DNA of 64,000 nucleotides from Flavobacteriaceae bacterium. Lineage in GTDB: Bacteria > Bacteroidota > Bacteroidia > Flavobacteriales > Flavobacteriaceae. Of this stretch, positions 52,580 through 61,181 are shown piece after piece; position 1 is the first letter of the stretch, and each line of letters opens with the position of its first letter. Both the position numbers and the translations under genes were made by a program. The DNA lies in the NCBI GenBank assembly GCA_014075215.1, contig CP046177.1, positions 3,348,501 to 3,412,500 of the forward strand, read 5' to 3'. The notes under the pieces were generated by a model. The model was not told the origin of the DNA. It did no database searches and worked only from the letters and a program-made list of their open reading frames with translations.

Positions 52580-54640
52580 ATCCGAAATACTTCAAAAAGC
52601 GCTGGCCAGAGAAAAACTGGCCAGAAAAGAAGCTGAAAAAATTCTGGAAGAAAAATCCTTAGAATTATTTAATAAAAGTAAGGAGCTTTTAGCTATTAAC
52701 GAAAATTTAGCAAAAGTAATTGACCAAAAAACAATTGAATTTAAAGGTATTTTTGATAATATTATCGACTCTTATATTTTGATGGATTTGTACGGCAATG
52801 TTTTAAAAATGAACAAACCTGCCGTAAATTTTTTTGGTTTCGATATTAAAAATGAGCAGTTTAACGTATCTGAAATTCTCTATGAAGATGACTTTGAATA
52901 TGCTCAAAAGTCTTTTAAAAAATTACTTATCGAAGGTTCTTTCAAGAATTATCAATCAAGAATATATACCAAATCAAAGGAAGTTAAATGGGTGCAAATC
53001 AATTCCAGTATTGTTACCGATACAACAGGGATCCCCGCTTTTGCACATGGTATTATCAGAGATATTACCAAAGCTAAACAACAACAACAAGATTTTGAAG
53101 AGCAAAAACAACAACTGGATGCTATTGTTGATAATTCTTTTTTAGGAATTGTTTTGAGCAATAAAGAGGGTAAGGTTTTAAAAACAAATACAGCTCTTGA
53201 AAATTTACTGAATTACCCTCAAGAAGAACTCTTAAATCTTAAAGTTGATGATATTACTTTGAAAGAAGATAATGATGTATTTCATAAATATATAAATGAT
53301 TTGAATAACGGAAAAACAGATCATTTTACTCTTAAAAGAAGATATCAGTCAAAAAAAGGGGAAATTATTTGGGGGAAAACAAATGTGGCTGCCGTTAGAA
53401 AGACGAATAAATCGCTTCATTATCAGGTATTTTTAATAGAAGATATCACCGAAGAATTAAAAAAAGGAGCACTATTGGAAGCATTAAACAATTTGATGTC
53501 TTCTATTTTAGGGAAAACAAATATTTATGAAATATCCCTGGAAATAGCAGAAAAAATTATTGGACTACTTGATTTTGAAAATTGCGTAATCTATTTATTA
53601 GATAAAGAAAAACAAGTGCTACAGCAAATTGCCTCTTACGGAAAATCGTCAAATAAAATAGTTCCTCTAGGTGAAGGGGTTATTAGCACAGTGGCAGAAA
53701 CCGGAATTCCGGAAATTATCTCTGATGTGAGTAAAGATCCCAGATATCTTATGGATACTGAACTTAATATTCGGAAATTGCTGTACCCATTATTTCAGGT
53801 GAAGAAATTATCGGAGTAATAGATTCGGAACACTCCCGTAAAAATTTTTATACCAAAGACCATTTGGAAACACTACAAACCATTGCAGGGTTAGCTGCTA
53901 CTCAATTAAAAAATGCCATGAGTTTACAATTGAGAAAAGAAATGGAAAAACAAAAAGAAATCATTTTAAAAGATTTGACAAAAAGCAATCAGGAATTAAA
54001 TGATTTTGCCCATGTAGTTTCACATGATTTAAAATCTCCCTTGCGGAGCATGAATGCTTTAGTGTCGTGGCTAAAAGAAGATTGTGCCGATTTTTCTAAT
54101 GATGATATCAATGCTAACTTAGACTCATTATTAAAAAAAATAGATCGCATGGATTTATTGATCAATGGAATTTTGAGTTATGCCAGCATAGATAGAGTGA
54201 AAAAGAAAAGTCAACCTATAGACCTGAATGAATTAGTGAGAGACATATTAGATACTATTCACACCCCTCAGAATATAGAAATCCAAATCAAAACAAAATT
54301 GCCTATAGTAAAAGGAGATTCATTTAAAATGATTCAACTGTTTCAGAATTTGCTAAGTAATGCTATCAAATACTCTGATAAAGAAAAAGGGGTTGTAATT
54401 ATCAATTGCATTTCAGAAAAAAATTACTGGCAATTTAGTATTCGGGATAATGGTATGGGTATTTCAGAAAAATACTTTGACAAAATATTTCAAGTATTTC
54501 AAGTATTAGAAAAATCAGAAGATTCTACAGGAGTGGGATTATCAATTGTACAAAAAATAATTGCTTTTTACAATGGAAAAATATGGTTAGAATCTAAATT
54601 AGAAAAAGGAACCACCTTCTTTTTTACATTACCAAAATAA
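52566..54640 (+). pseudogene. PAS-PAS-GAF sensor histidine kinase, frameshifted near 53771
   Basis: Kinase predicted to act with the adjacent H-NOX protein. The first frame (52566-53819) encodes an N-terminal coiled coil (to about 65), two PAS domains (about 65-175, 180-300) and the first part of a GAF domain (LDFENCVIYLLDKEKQVLQQ, VPLGEGVISTVAETGIPEII). From about 53772 the coding moves to the -1 frame (SEIAVPIISGEEIIGVIDSE) and on through the HisKA motif HVVSHDLKSPLRSM, the N box LFQNLLSNAIKYS and G boxes IRDNGMGIS and GVGLSIVQKI to 54640. Adding one T in ATATTCGG restores about 691 residues. Without it the product lacks all catalytic domains, unless an internal start at 53864 produces a partial kinase. 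Confidence 0.85.
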
Positions 54641-54644
54641 ACAT

Positions 54645-54968
54645 ATGGATACACCCAATTTAAATTACATAAAAGAGCTTTCGGATGGCGATAAAAAATT
54701 CGAAGAAAAGTTACTGTCCGTATTAAAAAAAGAGTTTCCTTTGGAATTAAATAGTTTCTTAAACAATTATCAAAAAAAAGATTATAAAAAAAGTGCTGAA
54801 GATGTACATAAACTAAAACATAAAATTAGTATCTTGGGACTTGTAAATGGGTACCGTGTTGCTACTGATTTTGAAAACGAGTTAAAATTAGAATCAGATA
54901 GTTTATATGAGTCTTTCATGCAGATCATAAATCAGATAAAATTGTTTTTAAAAATTAATCCTCTATAA
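54645..54968 (+). CDS. Hpt-domain phosphotransfer protein
   Basis: Histidine phosphotransfer protein of 107 residues made of one helical bundle: LNYIKELSDGDKKFEEKLLS, then the phospho-His motif SAEDVHKLKHKISILGL and a closing helix pair. It starts 4 bp after the kinase and ends 3 bp before the LytTR regulator, so it is the middle part of a relay from kinase to receivers. Confidence 0.88.
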   Translation: MDTPNLNYIKELSDGDKKFEEKLLSVLKKEFPLELNSFLNNYQKKDYKKSAEDVHKLKHKISILGLVNGYRVATDFENELKLESDSLYESFMQIINQIKLFLKINPL

Positions 54969-54971
54969 ATC

Positions 54972-55679
54972 ATGAAATGTTTAATTATTGATGACGATGC
55001 TACCGCAAGGTTAATTATGCGGCAACTATGTGAAGGATTTGGCAATTTGACTATTGTTGATGAATTTTCAAATGCAATAGATGCAATAAAATTTTTGAAC
55101 TCCAATTCAATTGATCTTATATTTTTGGATATTCATATGCCGACGTTTTCCGGATTTGATTTTATTCAAACATTGAAAACCCCTCCGAAAATAGTACTTA
55201 CAACATCTGATAAAAACTTTGCTTTAGATGCTTTTGAGTACGATTGTGTGGTAGATTATTTAGTGAAGCCTATTAAAGAGAGGCTGGATAAAGCCATTCA
55301 GAAAGTCCAAAAATTTCAAATGCCCAATGATGATGATACAACAATCGTTTCCAAAGAAAAAGAAAGTATTGAAGAGTTGTATGTAAATGTAGACAGAAGG
55401 TTGGTGAAAATCAGTTTTTCAGATATCAATATCATTGAAGCAAAAGGAGATTATATCAAAATAAAAACAGATAATAAAAACCATATCGTACATTCTACAT
55501 TAAAGAAAATAGAAGATAAGTTACCTACAGATTTATTTTTAAAAATACATAGGTCTTATATTATTAATTTATCAAAAATTATTGATATTGAAGATAATAG
55601 TGTTTTAATTAAACAAGATGTAATTCCGGTAAGCAGATCCAATCGAAGCGAGCTGATGAAAAGATTAAATCTTCTTTAA
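54972..55679 (+). CDS. LytTR-family response regulator
   Basis: Transcription factor of 235 residues. The receiver domain (1-115) has MKCLIIDDDATARLIMRQLC, the phospho-Asp in DLIFLDIHMPTFSGFDF, KIVLTTSDK and YLVKPIKERL. The LytTR DNA-binding domain (about 135-235) has FSDINIIEAKGDYIKIKTDN, LKKIEDKLPTDLFLKIHRSY and VIPVSRSNRSELMKRL. As last gene of the H-NOX cassette it is the probable output regulator of the relay. Confidence 0.92.
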   Translation: MKCLIIDDDATARLIMRQLCEGFGNLTIVDEFSNAIDAIKFLNSNSIDLIFLDIHMPTFSGFDFIQTLKTPPKIVLTTSDKNFALDAFEYDCVVDYLVKPIKERLDKAIQKVQKFQMPNDDDTTIVSKEKESIEELYVNVDRRLVKISFSDINIIEAKGDYIKIKTDNKNHIVHSTLKKIEDKLPTDLFLKIHRSYIINLSKIIDIEDNSVLIKQDVIPVSRSNRSELMKRLNLL

Positions 55680-55785
55680 AATAATCACAATCGTATACCA
55701 TTAATCGAAGTTCTCATATTTATTTATCCGCTTACATCTTGAATTAACCGAAAATAAAGAGAGCAAAAGCTACTAATTTAATTTC

Positions 55786-55810
55786 GGATCAGTCACAAAA
55801 GTTGTGTGTG
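55786..55810. repeat. Solo ISAon1-like terminal sequence
   Basis: GGATCAGTCACAAAAGTTGT followed by GTGTG resembles the left end of the ISAon1 element 96 bp downstream (GGATCAGGGTCAAAAGTTTT). It is probably the remnant of an earlier insertion. The rest of 55680-55881 has no gene. Confidence 0.5.
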
Positions 55811-55949
55811 AGTTCAGATGAAGATTAATTGTTAATTGAAGATTGAATGAAGTGTGTCTTTGCGAGTGAAACGAAGCAATTAGGGATCAGGGTCAAAAGT
55901 TTTGTGTGGATTGAATTAAAGTTTTGATCTTTGTAAAAAAAAACAGAGA

Positions 55950-56303
55950 TTGGAATTATCCTTAGACCTTTTAAAATTCATCTTACCTGAGATGCTCGTA
56001 GAACATTTTGATTTGGTAAGACACACTCATCGAAATGAGGAACTTCATTTGTATTTTGAAGAGCGTAATGTTGTTCCTAAAGAAGTCATAAATCCTAATG
56101 TAATTGCTCATGGTTTCCACAAAGAGATTACTATTGAAGACTTTCCTTTGCGTGGAAACACTGTGTATCTTCACGTAAGGCGACGTAGATGGTTAGATAA
56201 AGAGACTAGGCAAATCATTCAAAGAGATTGGAATCTAGTAGCTCAGGGAACTCGCATGACAGGTGAGTTTGCTGCTTTTTTAAAAGAGATTAGTCGATAC
56301 TGA
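55950..56303 (+). CDS. ISAon1-family transposase N-terminal protein
   Basis: Small protein of 117 residues preceding the main transposase: MELSLDLLKFILPEMLVEHF, LHLYFEERNVVPKE, IEDFPLRGNTVYLHVRRRRW. It is homologous to the protein at 39664. The stop at 56301 is followed in the +2 frame by TEKSDCKTIARIYGVNGKKF without interruption, leading into the transposase, so the two may be joined by a frameshift during translation. The helix-turn-helix-like IARIYGVNGKKFQRQYRDYL spans the junction, which supports this. Confidence 0.85.
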   Translation: MELSLDLLKFILPEMLVEHFDLVRHTHRNEELHLYFEERNVVPKEVINPNVIAHGFHKEITIEDFPLRGNTVYLHVRRRRWLDKETRQIIQRDWNLVAQGTRMTGEFAAFLKEISRY

Positions 56304-56340
56304 GAAGAGTGATTGCAAAACCATTGCAAGAATCTATGGC

Positions 56341-57276
56341 GTGAATGGGAAGAAGTTCCAAAGGCAGTATCGAGATTATTTGAGTGAGTTTAAACAGTGG
56401 AAGGAAAAGTCTCATGCCAAAGAGTGGTTGATCTTCCCTGAGAATATAGGAACTCGATTATCTATCGACGAAGTAGCCTTATCAAAAGGAGAACTCTACA
56501 CCATCGTTACCAATAAAAAAGCTAAAGGAAAGAAAGGAAGTATTGTGGCGATCATAGCTACTACCAAAGCAGAACCTATTATCAAACACCTATTTAAAAT
56601 CTCATCTGCGAAAAGAAACAAGGTCAGAGAAATTACCCTAGATATGGCGAACTCCATGAAGCTGATTGCCAAACGGTGTTTCCCCAAAGCCATACAAGTA
56701 ACCGATAGATTCCATGTACAGAAACTAGCTCTAGAAGCACTTCAAGAAATTAGGATCAAACATCGATGGGAAGCCATAGATACAGAAAATGAACGGATCA
56801 AACTTGCCAAAACCAATAACAAAGAATATTACCCTGAAATATTAGAAAATGGAGATACCATAAAGCAACTCTTGGCTAGAAGCAGATACTTACTCTACAA
56901 AGCACCAAGTAATTGGACAGAAGATCAAAGAGTAAGAGCTAACATCCTCTTTAAAAGATATCCTGATATCAAAACAGCTTTTAAGCTCGTACAAGGACTT
57001 AGAAATATCTTCAACACAGCAAACTCAATACAAGTCGCTTATACAAAACTAGCGCATTGGTATAAAGATGTAGAACAAACAGCATACAAGGCTTTTAATA
57101 CCATAGCAAACTCTATCAGGCTTAACTATAGATCAATATTGAATTACTTCATTAATAGAAGTACTAATGCAGCGGCAGAATCTTTCAATGCCAAAATCAA
57201 AGCCTTTAGATTACAATTTAGAGGGGTCAAAAACACAGAATTCTTCCTCTATAGATTAACTACAATTTTTGCATAA
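56341..57276 (+). CDS. ISAon1-family transposase
   Basis: Main transposase, 311 residues from GTG 56341, with the frame open further upstream to about 56299. The DDE-type core shows LSIDEVALSKGELYTIVTNK with the first Asp, ITLDMANSMKLIAKRCFPKA, then TDRFHVQKLALEALQEIRIK with the second Asp, and NRSTNAAAESFNAKIKAFRL with the Glu. These are the features of the ISL3-like ISAon1 group. It is uninterrupted, and the element may be active. Confidence 0.9.
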   Translation: MNGKKFQRQYRDYLSEFKQWKEKSHAKEWLIFPENIGTRLSIDEVALSKGELYTIVTNKKAKGKKGSIVAIIATTKAEPIIKHLFKISSAKRNKVREITLDMANSMKLIAKRCFPKAIQVTDRFHVQKLALEALQEIRIKHRWEAIDTENERIKLAKTNNKEYYPEILENGDTIKQLLARSRYLLYKAPSNWTEDQRVRANILFKRYPDIKTAFKLVQGLRNIFNTANSIQVAYTKLAHWYKDVEQTAYKAFNTIANSIRLNYRSILNYFINRSTNAAAESFNAKIKAFRLQFRGVKNTEFFLYRLTTIFA

Positions 57277-57370
57277 ACACAACAATTAGTCTTGATCCTT
57301 AATTTCTTTGTGCAATAAAATAACGAATATTAAAATTTGGGGAAATTTTATAGTTATTATTTTAGGAAAG

Positions 57371-57398
57371 AAGAGTGCTCTTTTGGGCACTCTTTTAA
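57371..57398 (+). terminator. Intrinsic terminator
   Basis: AAGAGTGC (57371-57378) pairs with GCACTCTT (57387-57394), followed by TTAATTT. It lies 94 bp after the ISAon1 transposase. The remaining bases to 57940 hold only a family 2 element (57601) and no credible gene. Confidence 0.7.
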
Positions 57399-57600
57399 TT
57401 TCTATCATTGTTCCGTCATTTGCACGCCCTTAAGCCCACAGGTAATACTATAGGCACGTTTAGATAAACCGCTTTCTTGCCACAAGCCTAAATGGGCCTC
57501 TTTTTATTCCTCACTATATCGGTTCATATCAATATCTATTTTATACAAACCAAAAATAGTACCTCTAACATGCCTATAAAATACCTACTTGCCCACGGGC

Positions 57601-57695
57601 ATACAAAAAGAATATGAAAGTGATCTAAAGGTTGTGTGAGGAAAATTTGAAATTTTCATAGCAAGATTGGACTATTTTCATATTCTTTTGGGTAT
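57601..57695. repeat. Family 2 inverted-repeat element, internally deleted (95 bp)
   Basis: Ends ATACAAAAAGAATATGAAAG and CATATTCTTTTGGGTAT form the inverted repeats; the inside keeps GTTGTGTGAGGAAAATTTGA and TTTTCATAGCAAGATTGGAC of the 7737 copy but lacks its central 60-70 bp. Confidence 0.7.
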
Positions 57696-57940
57696 AAGAT
57701 CTCAAATAACATTACTCTATCAAGTGTTATCCGCATTAAAAAGAATGGTTTTTATAATCTGCCACTTCCCGGAACGGTCACTACCTACACGTTCTGTAAT
57801 TCCTTTTTCTTTAGGGGTAGCTATATTTTTATCTACAGTAGTAGTACTAATGCTTTCGGTCGTTTCTTTTTTGCTAATCGTTGGGTTTTCTACAATTAAC
57901 TCAAGGATTTTTGCCTGACTATCGCCAGCCTTTCATTTTT

Positions 57941-59335
57941 TTAACTATTCTCTACGATCTCAATCTCCTCCTCAATCAACCCGTATAACTCATAGACCAT
58001 TTGGTCTATTTCCTTATCAGTTGTATCAATTTGAGTTTTTAGAGCAAATGCTTTTTGTTGCTCTGCAATAAAGTAGTCTTCCCACTCGGCTTCTTCACTG
58101 AGACTGAGTGGTATCTTTTTCTTTTTGAGTTCTTTTATAAAGCCTGTAAAAGATAGCTCATACCAACTCGCTAGTTTTTTGGGTAGCTTTTCTAATGACT
58201 CCGGAAATTTGCGTTGTAGGGTGCGTTGGAATTTGGCAGATACCTCTTGCAACTTTTTATTTAAAACTAACATTTGATCTGCTTTTTCTATAAATAATTC
58301 TTCTGATATAGCTTTTATTAAAGGAAATTTCTCAAAAAAGGTATATTTCATCCTAACTCCTTTTTTGCCTAAACCACCACCTGCATAGAAATTCTTAATA
58401 CACCAGAAAAAGAAATTTGTATTTACAATTGTCAATATGTATTTCAGATTTTTTCCTGTAATTATCCTTCCTGTATCAACACAAAACATCGTTCCTCTTT
58501 CGTGATATGCAAAAGAAGATTCTTGTACCATTTCTTGATAAATGATTTTTTCTCCATTAAATTTATCAATATATGCACAGTTCCTTAAATTATATGGTGT
58601 ATCGCCTTTATCGTAACGTTTTTCTAATTTTTCATAATACTGGTCTAAATGACTTTTAATTATAGAATAGTTATCAATATTTATTTTTGAATTGTCTTTG
58701 TAGCCATTGTGGGTACTAATCAAATACAAATCATTAAAATCTATTGAATAACGTTTAATATCTCTACCTCTTAAAATCGGATGGATAATTTCTGCACTCT
58801 TAGGGTCTTTAGCTATCAGTTCATCCCTTTTTTCTTTGGTTATGATAAAAGCTTCATTATAGCCAGTTTTAATTCCATAGTTTATTTCAATATCCCAATC
58901 TTTGAGAGGTGTACCTTTTTTTTCAATTTTTTGTTTTATACTTTTTTCCAAAGGGCTGTCTATACTCCATATATCATCATTTTTATACGATACTTCGACT
59001 TGCATTTTTTCATATACTGAAAAGTCTATAAAATTAGTTTCTTTGCTTAGATCAACGGCAGTAAAAGGGTTGTTTGCTGTATTTTTTTCAAATAATAAAA
59101 TATTAGAATCTACAGTAGCGCTTTCAAAAATGCCGGAGCCTAAATCAATTAATAAATAAGGTTTGGTAAATTCATTAAAATATCTTCTCAATTACTTTCC
59201 ATAATTAGCACGCATCTATTTATTAGAAGTAATGAAGCCTAAAACTCCTTTTTTCTGAGAATATCATTACCTTTTTCGTAAAATAAGCAGTACAAATCTC
59301 CGGTACTTTCAAAGGTGTAATCTTCCCTAAAAACC
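57941..59335 (-). pseudogene. Decayed Eco57I/type IIG restriction-modification gene, C-terminal part
   Basis: What remains is the end of the methyltransferase domain and the target-recognition domain. From the IS407 junction the reading gives YTFESTGDLYCLFYEKGNDI, a frameshift in an A6 run (plus strand 59249-59254), KKGVLGFITSNK, a TAG (59216-59218) where Trp is expected, MRANYGK, a TAA (59192-59194), and then an open frame of 416 residues (LRRYFNEFTKPYLLIDLGSG, WDIEINYGIKTGYNEAFI, IIHPILRGRDIKRY) with a C-terminal coiled coil. The NPPY motif and the nuclease part are missing, removed where the IS407-like element sits. Enzymes of this class methylate and cut at one recognition site; this one cannot be active. 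Confidence 0.85.
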
Positions 59336-60519
59336 GAACTGTTTAAAATTAGAAAGATTAATTTTAACTTTCAATAGACAAACAAAGCGAAAGAGTAAAT
59401 TTTCACCTTCACATCTTGCAAAGATTTTGAAAGAGTTTGATCAAGGGAAAACAGTTGTAGAGATTAGCAGGGAACATGGGTTTATTTCAGCAACTTTTTA
59501 CAAGTGGCGTTCTAAATATGCCGGGATGAGTTCCGGAGAGTTACGTTGCGTCAAAGAGCTTGAGGGTGAGAACCGGATGCTCAACCAGATGTATGCTTCT
59601 CTAGCCTTAGATCATCAAATGGCAAAAGAGGTTATTGCAAAAAAGCTTTAAAGCCTTGCCGTAAGAGAACGATAAGTAAAACACTTGCACATTATGGTAT
59701 TAGCAGGGCGTGCCGAGTCTTAAATATGAGCAAGAGTGTTTATTATTATAAACCGTTACCCAAAGCCGATACTGAGATAGAGCTCGCTTTACAAGAAAAA
59801 GCAGTTCAACATTGAGAAGAAGGTTTTTGGAAGGCTTATAGTCGTTTACGTAATCAAGGCAAACCATGGAATCATAAACGATTGTATAGGGTTTACAAAG
59901 CATTAGGACTTCCTCTACGTGGTAAAGTAAAAAAACGATTACCATCTAGAGTGAAAGAACCATTAGAGGTTCCGGAAAATCTTAATGATACATGGAGTAT
60001 GGATTTTGTTACCGATACCCTTGAGAACAAAAGACGTTTTAGAGCCTTTACTATTATCGATGACTGTAATAGAGAGGCATTACATATAGAAGTAGATTTT
60101 TCTTTACCAAGTAATCGTGTGTTTTGGGTACTTAACGATCTTGTTAATAGAAGAGGAAAGCCCAATAAGATACGTATGGATAATGGCCCGGAGTTCATTG
60201 CTAATATCACCGCTGTATGGAGCCAAATGCATGACATAGAGTTTACCTATATTCACCCTGTCAAACCAACTCAAAATGCATTTGTAGAGAGATTTAATGG
60301 AACTTATAGGCGAGGAGTTATTGATAAATATATTTTTGAGAACATTAACCAAGTAAGAGAACAAACCCAAGATTGGATGTATGATTATAATCATCATCGA
60401 CCCCATGACGGGCTTGGTAGATTATCGCCAATAAAATACGCAGAAATTAATTCTCTTGGGGCTAGCTCCAAGAGAATTAAAACAATAAATTTATCAAATA
60501 TTAGAAATTTAAACAGTTC
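59336..60519 (+). mobile_element. IS3-family element, IS407-like (about 1,184 bp), degenerate
   Basis: Terminal repeats GAACTGTTTAAAATTAGAAA at 59336 and, read from the right end, GAACTGTTTAAATTTCTAAT. Both flanks are truncated genes (restriction-modification remnant left, XRE repressor right), and no target duplication is seen, so an adjacent deletion is likely. Both transposase frames are damaged. Confidence 0.75.
59427..59651 (+). pseudogene. IS407-like orfA, start lost
   Basis: The frame reads KFSPSHLAKILKEFDQGKTV, VEISREHGFISATFYKWRSK, YAGMSSGELRCVKELEGENR and MLNQMYASLALDHQMAKEVI, a standard orfA with helix-turn-helix. The family start Met-Lys-x-Ser-Arg/Lys-Phe has no ATG here; the nearest possible starts are a TTG at 59427 or further up AAT. 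The helix-turn-helix is otherwise intact. Confidence 0.75.
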
Positions 60520-60526
60520 TAATTAG
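59652..60526 (+). pseudogene. IS407-like orfB with in-frame TGA
   Basis: Integrase-type transposase. It begins ALKPCRKRTISKTLAHYGIS, RACRVLNMSKSVYYYKPLPK and is stopped by TGA at 59813-59815 (after KAVQH); the same frame then continues EEGFWKAYSRLRNQGKPWNH through WSMDFVTDTLENKRRFRAFT with the first Asp, IRMDNGPEFIANIT with the second and QNAFVERFNGTYRRGVID with the Glu. An internal start at 59882 would give a 214-residue fragment containing the DDE core but not the N-terminal domain. Confidence 0.82.
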
Positions 60527-60819
60527 GGGAAGCTTACACGTTAGCCAAAAATCTTGGTGTGCATCATTCCATTATTGGAAGATATGAGCGTGACGAAGTA
60601 AAACCGACTATTGACGTGGTTAAAAAATTAGCTGATAGTCTTGATACAACTGTTGGTTATTTACTTGGGGAAAGTGATGATAAAAACGTACTTAAAAGTT
60701 CTACAATGCTTAAAAGGTTAAATGATATTAGCGACCTTTCCGATAAAGACCGTGATTATATTCTTTACACACTTGATGCACTTATTAGAGACGCTAAAAC
60801 TAAAAACGCTTATGCATAA
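60527..60819 (+). pseudogene. XRE-family repressor lacking its N-terminus
   Basis: In frame from the IS407 right junction: GEAYTLAKNLGVHHSIIGRY, ERDEVKPTIDVVKKLADSLD, TTVGYLLGES, then a regulatory tail DISDLSDKDRDYILYTLDAL. This is the second half of a Cro/C1-type helix-turn-helix domain with tail; the first helix (about 20 residues) is cut off by the element. A GTG at 60559 could start an 86-residue rest. Followed by a strong hairpin. Confidence 0.75.
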
Positions 60820-60821
60820 AA

Positions 60822-60843
60822 AAACCACCCCGAAAGGTGGTTT
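60822..60843. terminator. Bidirectional terminator between XRE remnant and immunity gene
   Basis: AAACCACC (60822-60829) pairs with GGTGGTTT (60836-60843) around CCGAAA, with A and T runs outside, so it can serve the convergent genes on both sides. Confidence 0.75.
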
Positions 60844-60866
60844 AATTTCAATTAGATAACTATTAA

Positions 60867-61172
60867 CTAATCTGCATCGTTATTTTCAAATAAATATGAA
60901 TAGTATTTAGGGTCTTTAATATGATATAATATGTGCCTAAATTCTTCTCCAATATCTAAAAGAATGTCATCTATCTGACTCTCTGATATTTTGTTAGACA
61001 TTAGTTTTGGTATCAGTTCTTTTGTTATTAAAGATGTTGATTCTGTTATATCCAAAAAAGCATGTGCTAAGGTAGATGACTCTCTATCATTTTTATTATC
61101 TAAAGAATTAACTTTTTCAGATTTACTTAAATTCTTAGATAGTTTATTTAATTTTTCAGTATAATCTTCCAT
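60867..61172 (-). CDS. Probable immunity protein for the Rhs toxin
   Basis: Acidic cytoplasmic protein of 101 residues, mostly helical (MEDYTEKLNKLSKNLSKSEK, AHAFLDITESTSLITKELIP, IDDILLDIGEEFRHILYHIK). No known domain is recognised. It starts 9 bp after the Rhs-tip gene on the same strand, the position and size typical for an immunity protein that neutralises the C-terminal toxin. Acidic charge against a very basic toxin end supports this; the assignment is inference from context. Confidence 0.6.
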   Translation of the reverse strand: MEDYTEKLNKLSKNLSKSEKVNSLDNKNDRESSTLAHAFLDITESTSLITKELIPKLMSNKISESQIDDILLDIGEEFRHILYHIKDPKYYSYLFENNDAD

Positions 61173-61181
61173 ATTCTAAAA

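Larger units (their letters stand above)
55882..57300 (+). mobile_element. ISAon1-type insertion sequence (about 1,419 bp)
   Basis: Left end AGGGATCAGGGTCAAAAGTT and right end, read inward, AAGGATCAAGACTAATTGTT are imperfect inverted repeats. Two genes inside (55950 and 56341). No clear target duplication is seen. The right boundary is uncertain by a few bases. Confidence 0.75.

Noticed and set aside
55786..55881. Second complete ISAon1 copy
   Set aside because: Only about 25 bp of terminal sequence is present, without any gene.
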